A stretch of 64,000 nt of DNA from JAVBQL01 sp031549085 (lineage in GTDB: Bacteria > Spirochaetota > GWE2-31-10 > MWDO01), in the NCBI GenBank assembly GCA_031549085.1, contig JAVBQL010000007.1:62001-126000 (forward strand), read 5' to 3'. Numbering within the stretch: the stretch's first letter is position 1; each line of letters starts with the position of its first letter. Shown here in pieces: positions 59,641 to 64,000 of this stretch. The notes under the pieces were generated by a model, which saw only the letters and a program-made list of their open reading frames with translations, ran no database searches and was not told the origin of the DNA. Made by a program: the position numbers and the translations under genes.

Positions 59641-61443
59641 ATGAAAATGAAAAGTATTCGTAATTTTTCCATAATTGCACATATAGATCATGGCAAGTCA
59701 ACTTTGGCTGACAGATTGATTCAATATTGTAATGTTGTAAGTGATAGAGAATTTCAAGATCAGTTGTTGGATAATCTCGATATTGAGAGAGAGAGGGGTA
59801 TTACAATAAAGAGTAATGCTGTTCAACTTCCATACAAAGCTGATGATGGAAACATGTATGAGCTTAATCTTATTGATACTCCTGGACACGTTGACTTTAC
59901 TTATGAGGTATCCCGTGCATTGGCATCATGTGAAGGTGTATTGCTTTTGATAGATGCCTCTCAAGGTGTTGAGGCCCAAACTTTGGCAAATCTCTATTTT
60001 GCATTGGATTTAGATCTTGAGATCATTGTCGTTATAAATAAGATAGACCTTCCATCAGCTGATGTTGATACTGTTAGAAAACAGATAGATCATGATTTGG
60101 GTTTTGACTCTAGTGAAGCAATTTTGGCCTCTGGCAAAGAGGGAATAGGAATAAAAGATATATTTGAAGCAATTGTTAAAAGGATTCCTCCTCCAAAAGG
60201 TGATGAGAAAGCTCCGCAGAAAGCATTGATATTTGATAGCCACTATGATGAGTTTAGAGGTGTTGTACTTCACATAAGAGTTTTTGATGGAACTTTTAAG
60301 GCTGGTGACGAAATTATGTTTATGTCCAATGGAGCCAGCTATCAGGTTGAGGAGATTGGTTTTTTTAAATATAAGCTTGAAAAACAGCCAATGCTGTCTG
60401 CTGGTGAGGTTGGTTACCTTATTGGCGGCATAAAAACTATTACTGATGTCTTTATAGGGGACACAGTTACTAGCTTAAAAAAACCAGCAAAGGAGCCTCT
60501 TCCAAGTTTTAAAGAGGTGAAGCCTGTTGTCTTTTCATCTATCTATCCCGTTGCTGCAGATGATTATGTAGAGCTTACAGATGCATTGGGTAAATTAAAA
60601 TTAAATGATGCCTCATTGGTATATTCAAAAGATTTCTCTTCTGCTTTGGGCTTTGGTTTTAGGTGCGGTTTTTTGGGACTGCTTCATCTTGAGGTTGTTC
60701 AAGAGCGTCTTGAGAGAGAATTCAATATGTCACTTATTCTAACAGCTCCCTCTGTTCAATATAGGGTCTACTTGACTGATGGCACTATGATTACGGTTGA
60801 CAATCCAGTAAATTATCCAGACCCTATAAAGATTGATAAAACTGAAGAACCCTACATAAAGGCGACAATCATATTGCCAAAAGAGTATCTCGGAGCAATT
60901 ATGGGACTCTGTATAGAGAAGAGAGCAATACAGCTTGATATGAAGTATCTTGATGAGAAGAGGGTAGAGCTTGTTTATGAGCTGCCTCTTGCTGAGATTG
61001 TCTACGATTTCTATGATAAATTGAAATCATTAAGCCGCGGTTATGCCTCATTTGATTATGAGATTACAGATTTTAAAGAGACAGATATTGTAAAGGTTGA
61101 TATATTGGTTTCAGGTAAGCCTGTAGATGCACTTTCTATGTTAGTTTTTAAAGATAATGCAAGAAACAGAGCCAAAAAAGTTTGTGAGAAATTAAAAGAT
61201 TTTATTCCAAAACAGCAGTTTCAAATCCCTATACAGGGGGCTATTGGTGGAAATATAATATCAAGAGAGACCATAAGTGCCTACCGCAAAGATGTTACAG
61301 CAAAGTGTTATGGTGGAGATATAAGTAGAAAAAGAAAGCTTTTGGAGAAACAGAAGGAGGGAAAGAAGAGAATGAAGATGATTGGAAATGTTGAGATCCC
61401 TCAAAGTGCTTTCCTTGCTGTACTAAAGGCAGATGATGAGTAG
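59641..61443 (+). CDS. lepA: elongation factor 4 (LepA)
   Basis: A 600-residue translational GTPase: IAHIDHGKST (G1), RERGITIKS (G2), DTPGHVDF (G3), NKIDLP (G4), then domain blocks GFGFRCGFLGLLHLEV and, near the end, KDVTAKCYGGDISRKRKLLE and FLAVLKADD, all typical of LepA. It remodels or back-translocates stalled ribosomes. The ATG at 59641 follows AGGAG by about ten bases. Its end overlaps the next gene. Confidence 0.96.
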   Translation: MKMKSIRNFSIIAHIDHGKSTLADRLIQYCNVVSDREFQDQLLDNLDIERERGITIKSNAVQLPYKADDGNMYELNLIDTPGHVDFTYEVSRALASCEGVLLLIDASQGVEAQTLANLYFALDLDLEIIVVINKIDLPSADVDTVRKQIDHDLGFDSSEAILASGKEGIGIKDIFEAIVKRIPPPKGDEKAPQKALIFDSHYDEFRGVVLHIRVFDGTFKAGDEIMFMSNGASYQVEEIGFFKYKLEKQPMLSAGEVGYLIGGIKTITDVFIGDTVTSLKKPAKEPLPSFKEVKPVVFSSIYPVAADDYVELTDALGKLKLNDASLVYSKDFSSALGFGFRCGFLGLLHLEVVQERLEREFNMSLILTAPSVQYRVYLTDGTMITVDNPVNYPDPIKIDKTEEPYIKATIILPKEYLGAIMGLCIEKRAIQLDMKYLDEKRVELVYELPLAEIVYDFYDKLKSLSRGYASFDYEITDFKETDIVKVDILVSGKPVDALSMLVFKDNARNRAKKVCEKLKDFIPKQQFQIPIQGAIGGNIISRETISAYRKDVTAKCYGGDISRKRKLLEKQKEGKKRMKMIGNVEIPQSAFLAVLKADDE

Positions 61444-62536
61444 CTTGAAAAAGATAATCTTTGTTTTTCTATTTTTGTGTATTTTCATAGCAATTAAACT
61501 TTTTTCTATTGATATGCCCCTATCAAAAAAAGACTATTCAAAAGGTCCTCTTTTTGGTAAAAATATGTATATTCCATTTTTGATTCACTACAATTTTGAT
61601 AGCCTCTCTGCAAAATCTGGTAAAAAATTCGATTTTCAATATCATCTATCAACCTATTATATTCAGGATGAGCAATATAAATTTAATGAGCCATATCCGT
61701 ATGATCCAGAGAATCCTACTAGATATTATGATAAAGCCAATGTTATTAGGGATTATGAGAGTTGTGTAAGTGAACTTGGCTTTTCATTTAATTTTTTAGA
61801 TAGGCTTCAGGCTGGTATTAATATGAGGATATATGCCTACTATGGTGGGTTTATGGATCAATTTATAGAGGGATTTCATCATGCTTTTGGTTTTCCAAAT
61901 GGCGGACGGCAATACTTCCTTCAAAATCAGCTCTATATAAATATTCCAAACAATAATGGCCCAAATATGTTTTTGGATACTCCAACTGTTGCCTTTGGCG
62001 ATATTGATCTATGGGTAAAATATACATTTTTTGAAAATAGGTATGTCTCTTTGGCTGCACTTGGAGCATTTAAAATTCCAACAGGGAGATTTGATACCTT
62101 AAGTGGCTCAAATTATCCTGATATGGCTTTTGGATTGTTAAGTGATTTTAGGCCTGTTTGGTTTCTAACCTTTTATGGGCAGGCTGGAATTGTGCTCCCT
62201 TTTGATTTTACTTCATATCCTATGTTTAATGGGCTTGTTGGTCTGGAACTAAATCCACTTGAGATCTTCTCTATAAATGTTCAGATGAATATAAAGACAT
62301 CTCCAATATCAAATAATATTGATTGGAGTTGGAACGATGAACTTGGAACAGATTTTAAGCAATATTCACTCCCACAAACAAATATTTTGGCAGGCTTTAT
62401 ATTTAAATATAAGGGCTTTAGATGGCAATTCTACTTTGAGGAGGATGCAATAACCAACCAAGGAACAGACCTAACTGTCAATTTTACATTCTCTCATACA
62501 TTCAGCCTAAACCCGTTTAAAATAAATAAGTTATAA
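61433..62536 (+). CDS. DUF3187-like outer-membrane protein
   Basis: A 367-residue protein starting inside the last codons of lepA (11-bp overlap). The N-terminal signal/anchor is KKIIFVFLFLCIFIAIKLFS. The rest is barrel-like: SELGFSFNFLDRLQAGINMR, GDIDLWVKYTFFENRYVSLA, AALGAFKIPTGRFDTLSGSN. I recognise the DUF3187 pattern (G-x-x-K-x-P-x-G followed by a D/S-x-x-G-S/T loop). It likely sits in the outer membrane; substrate unknown. Coupling to lepA is unusual. Confidence 0.7.
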   Translation: MMSSLKKIIFVFLFLCIFIAIKLFSIDMPLSKKDYSKGPLFGKNMYIPFLIHYNFDSLSAKSGKKFDFQYHLSTYYIQDEQYKFNEPYPYDPENPTRYYDKANVIRDYESCVSELGFSFNFLDRLQAGINMRIYAYYGGFMDQFIEGFHHAFGFPNGGRQYFLQNQLYINIPNNNGPNMFLDTPTVAFGDIDLWVKYTFFENRYVSLAALGAFKIPTGRFDTLSGSNYPDMAFGLLSDFRPVWFLTFYGQAGIVLPFDFTSYPMFNGLVGLELNPLEIFSINVQMNIKTSPISNNIDWSWNDELGTDFKQYSLPQTNILAGFIFKYKGFRWQFYFEEDAITNQGTDLTVNFTFSHTFSLNPFKINKL

Positions 62537-62545
62537 CTTATTTAT
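62522..62545. terminator. 24-bp perfect palindrome over two convergent stops
   Basis: Positions 62522-62545 are a perfect palindrome centred on TATA. It covers both stop codons (ending at 62536 and 62538). It could end transcription from both sides, but the stem is wholly AT-rich, apart from two G/C pairs' worth of bases. Confidence 0.35.
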
Positions 62546-63335
62546 CAGCATATATTGTTATACTTTTTATGACATTCAGATCTTTTTTATAGATTGCAAT
62601 TTCCTCATCTGTTAAATGTTTTTTTAATTCATCATCAGGGATTATAATATTTTTCTCTTTTTGTATTGTTATATTTTTAAATCCGCTCTCTTTAATGTAT
62701 TTCAAATATATATCTTGCTTCACTGCTCCAGAGACACAACCTGCATATAGAGATGCAACATTTCTTATTTTTTCTGGAAGCTCTCCTGTGAGCACAATAT
62801 CAGAGATACTAAAGTGTCCACCAACTTTTAAAACTCTATAAATTTCTTTAAAAACAACCTCTTTATCTGGAACAAGATTTAATACACAGTTACTTACAAC
62901 CACATCAGCAAAATTTGAATCTAAAGGCAGAGCATCAATATCACCAAGAATAAATTCAACATTTGCAAATCCAAGCTTTTTTACATTTTGCCTTGCCTTC
63001 TCAACCATTTCAGGTGTAAAATCTACACCAATTACTTTACCACTTTCTCCAACCTCTGCTCTTGCAACAAAACAATCATTTCCAGCACCGCTTCCTAAAT
63101 CTACTACGGTATCACCTTTCTCTATCTTTGCAAATTTTGTTGGAAGTCCGCATCCAAGACCATAATCAGCACTAGGGTTATATCCATTTAGATCATCATA
63201 GCTTTCACTCATTACACTTTTTTTGTTTGAAGTCCCACAACAACAGCTGGTTGGAACACAGCAAGAGTTGTTATCTTTTGATACAATCTCTCCATATCTC
63301 TCTTTTACAATTTTCTTTTTAAGTTCATCTTCCAT
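62538..63335 (-). CDS. arsM: arsenite S-adenosylmethionine methyltransferase
   Basis: About 265 residues, starting at ATG 63335 after AAAGGAG. CCVPTSCCCG near residues 21-30, then VVDLGSGAGNDCFVA (SAM motif I), GVDFTPEMVEKA, VSNCVLNLVPDKE and YAGCVSGA match ArsM, where conserved Cys in C-V-L-N-L and A-G-C-x-S/A-G-A bind As(III). It methylates arsenite to volatile or less toxic species. The N-terminal CC/CCC cluster is a further arsenic-binding feature. It follows arsR in an operon. Confidence 0.9.
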   Translation of the reverse strand: MEDELKKKIVKERYGEIVSKDNNSCCVPTSCCCGTSNKKSVMSESYDDLNGYNPSADYGLGCGLPTKFAKIEKGDTVVDLGSGAGNDCFVARAEVGESGKVIGVDFTPEMVEKARQNVKKLGFANVEFILGDIDALPLDSNFADVVVSNCVLNLVPDKEVVFKEIYRVLKVGGHFSISDIVLTGELPEKIRNVASLYAGCVSGAVKQDIYLKYIKESGFKNITIQKEKNIIIPDDELKKHLTDEEIAIYKKDLNVIKSITIYADK

Positions 63336-63415
63336 TTTTTTACTCCTTTTAAAAAAACTGATAATTCTAGAATTATTAATATTTATTCTATTTGAATTAA
63401 CTTTTGATTTATTTA

Positions 63416-63697
63416 TCACTCTCCAATTATATTATTAAGAAATTTTTGAAGCAGTGATACTCTTTCTGAATTAAGTTTATAACGCATCCAAGAACCATCT
63501 TTACGAGAAAAAACGAGCTTGCACTCACTTAAAATTTTCATATGATATGAGAGTGTTGGCTGTGTTATATTTAGTTGTTCAAGTAAGTTGCAGGCACAAA
63601 GCTCACTCTTATCATTTAACATTTTAAAGATTTTTAGCCTTGTCTCATCAGATAGTGCTTTAAAAAACAGAGCATATTCTGTTAATGCATATTCCAT
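63416..63697 (-). CDS. arsR: ArsR-family arsenic-responsive repressor
   Basis: About 93 residues: ALSDETRLKIFKMLNDKSEL, then CACNLLEQLNITQPTLSYHM. The E-L-C-x-C motif in helix 3 is the As(III)-binding site of classical ArsR. The wing is RKDGSWMRYKL. It would repress its own operon with arsM until arsenite binds. I prefer the ATG at 63697; an in-frame ATG at 63724 lies inside the operator palindrome. Confidence 0.9.
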   Translation of the reverse strand: MEYALTEYALFFKALSDETRLKIFKMLNDKSELCACNLLEQLNITQPTLSYHMKILSECKLVFSRKDGSWMRYKLNSERVSLLQKFLNNIIGE

Positions 63698-63713
63698 AAT
63701 TATATACCTATCA

Positions 63714-63751
63714 GTTGTTATCATATAGATAATTATCTATATGATAACAAC
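63714..63751. promoter_or_regulatory. 38-bp perfect palindrome, likely ArsR operator
   Basis: Positions 63714-63751 are an uninterrupted palindrome centred at 63732/63733, with half-site GTTGTTATCATATAGATAA. It lies directly upstream of arsR, and between arsR and the plus-strand promoter at 63820. ArsR proteins bind shorter dyads near this position; the length here is exceptional. Confidence 0.6.
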
Positions 63752-63819
63752 ATATAAAAGATATAGATAAATGTCAATATGTTTTTTATGAAATTTTATT
63801 TAAATCTAAACGAAAAAGA

Positions 63820-63848
63820 TTGACAATCTCTCTTTTTATATGTATAAG
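63820..63848 (+). promoter_or_regulatory. strong sigma-70-like promoter
   Basis: TTGACA (63820-63825), a 17-bp spacer and TATAAG (63843-63848). The ATG with AAAGGA at 63876 is about 20 nt beyond the expected start site. Confidence 0.6.
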
Positions 63849-63875
63849 CTTTTACATCAAGCAAAAGGAAAAATA

Positions 63876-63956
63876 ATGCAAAACGCTCAATTAAATTTTA
63901 TATTTTTTGGAGACCTCTTTTTTAGCACTATTTTTAGCCGCTTGACCTATATTTAG
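63876..63956 (+). CDS. 26-residue frame behind a strong promoter and RBS
   Basis: The ATG at 63876 lies just after AAAAGGAAAAATA and ends with TAG at 63954-63956 (MQNAQLNFIFFGDLFFSTIF and six more residues). It is hydrophobic and could be a leader peptide, a small membrane protein or the 5' stub of a broken arsenic-resistance gene. The window ends soon after, so downstream context is missing. Confidence 0.3.
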   Translation: MQNAQLNFIFFGDLFFSTIFSRLTYI

Positions 63957-64000
63957 ATAATAAATATAAATTGTTATAGATGTCTGCGGGTAAAAAGCCC

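Larger units (their letters stand above)
63698..64000. other. arsR upstream region to window end
   Basis: About 300 bp holding the 38-bp palindrome, a strong plus-strand promoter-like element and a 26-residue frame (each listed separately). From 63957 to 64000 nothing is recognised. Confidence 0.5.

Overview
The window is low-GC DNA (roughly 30% by eye) from a diderm bacterium, and I read it as a spirochaete chromosome carrying part of a prophage. The best taxonomic clue is the PilZ protein at 26657-27505, which has the N-terminal extension typical of spirochaetal c-di-GMP receptors. Lipoproteins, outer-membrane barrels, a two-protein phage spanin and the RND/LolA-like envelope cluster fit a diderm. 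I cannot name the genus.

Positions 1-21.3 kb are a prophage whose left end lies outside the window. A short plus-strand virion module (terminase C-terminus, a neck/tail-completion-like protein, a portal-nuclease-like-MuF fusion, an unknown protein, a tape-measure-like protein) meets a long minus-strand early region. That region reads from 21.2 kb down to 10 kb: a PD-(D/E)XK exonuclease with a RecT annealing protein, a cytoplasmic WG-repeat protein, a replication-type HTH protein, a GATC-rich iteron-like array, a replication-associated protein, small zinc-binding/HNH/DUF488 proteins, two DNA methyltransferases, several tiny membrane proteins and an overlapping Rz/Rz1-like spanin pair. Three secreted WG-repeat proteins (7.2-9.8 kb) sit between the virion and early modules like cargo. 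No major capsid, endolysin or integrase is visible.

From 21.4 to 35 kb the content looks chromosomal: a MerR regulator, a membrane-anchored WD40 propeller, a TrxB/lipoate-ligase/GNAT operon, the PilZ protein, quinolinate synthase, ornithine carbamoyltransferase coupled to a GH13 enzyme, an MntA/HepT toxin-antitoxin pair, and an acyl-CoA synthetase with an XRE-cupin regulator.

From 35 to 46 kb is an envelope cluster: an MMPL/RND exporter, a FN3/beta-helix lipoprotein, an ICMT-like membrane methyltransferase, two paralogous outer-membrane barrels and a LolA-like periplasmic carrier. These plausibly form one trans-envelope lipid or lipoprotein transport pathway.

From 46 to 64 kb are housekeeping and signalling genes: a TIM-barrel isomerase, an SH3 lipoprotein, a DOMON protein, a PAS-GGDEF cyclase, murD, an MBOAT/AlgX-like O-acetylation pair, rsfS, a decayed methyltransferase, def-fmt, an unknown gene followed by a tandem array of the same membrane module that carries the WD40 propeller at 22 kb, lepA, a DUF3187 barrel, and arsM-arsR with a 38-bp perfect palindrome.

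The most unusual items are the portal-nuclease-like-MuF fusion, the 23-bp-periodic GATC array next to a phage Dam, a leader that can hide the exonuclease ribosome-binding site by two alternative pairings, the mobile WD40/membrane module, and two genes whose well-spaced Shine-Dalgarno points at ATA or ATT.
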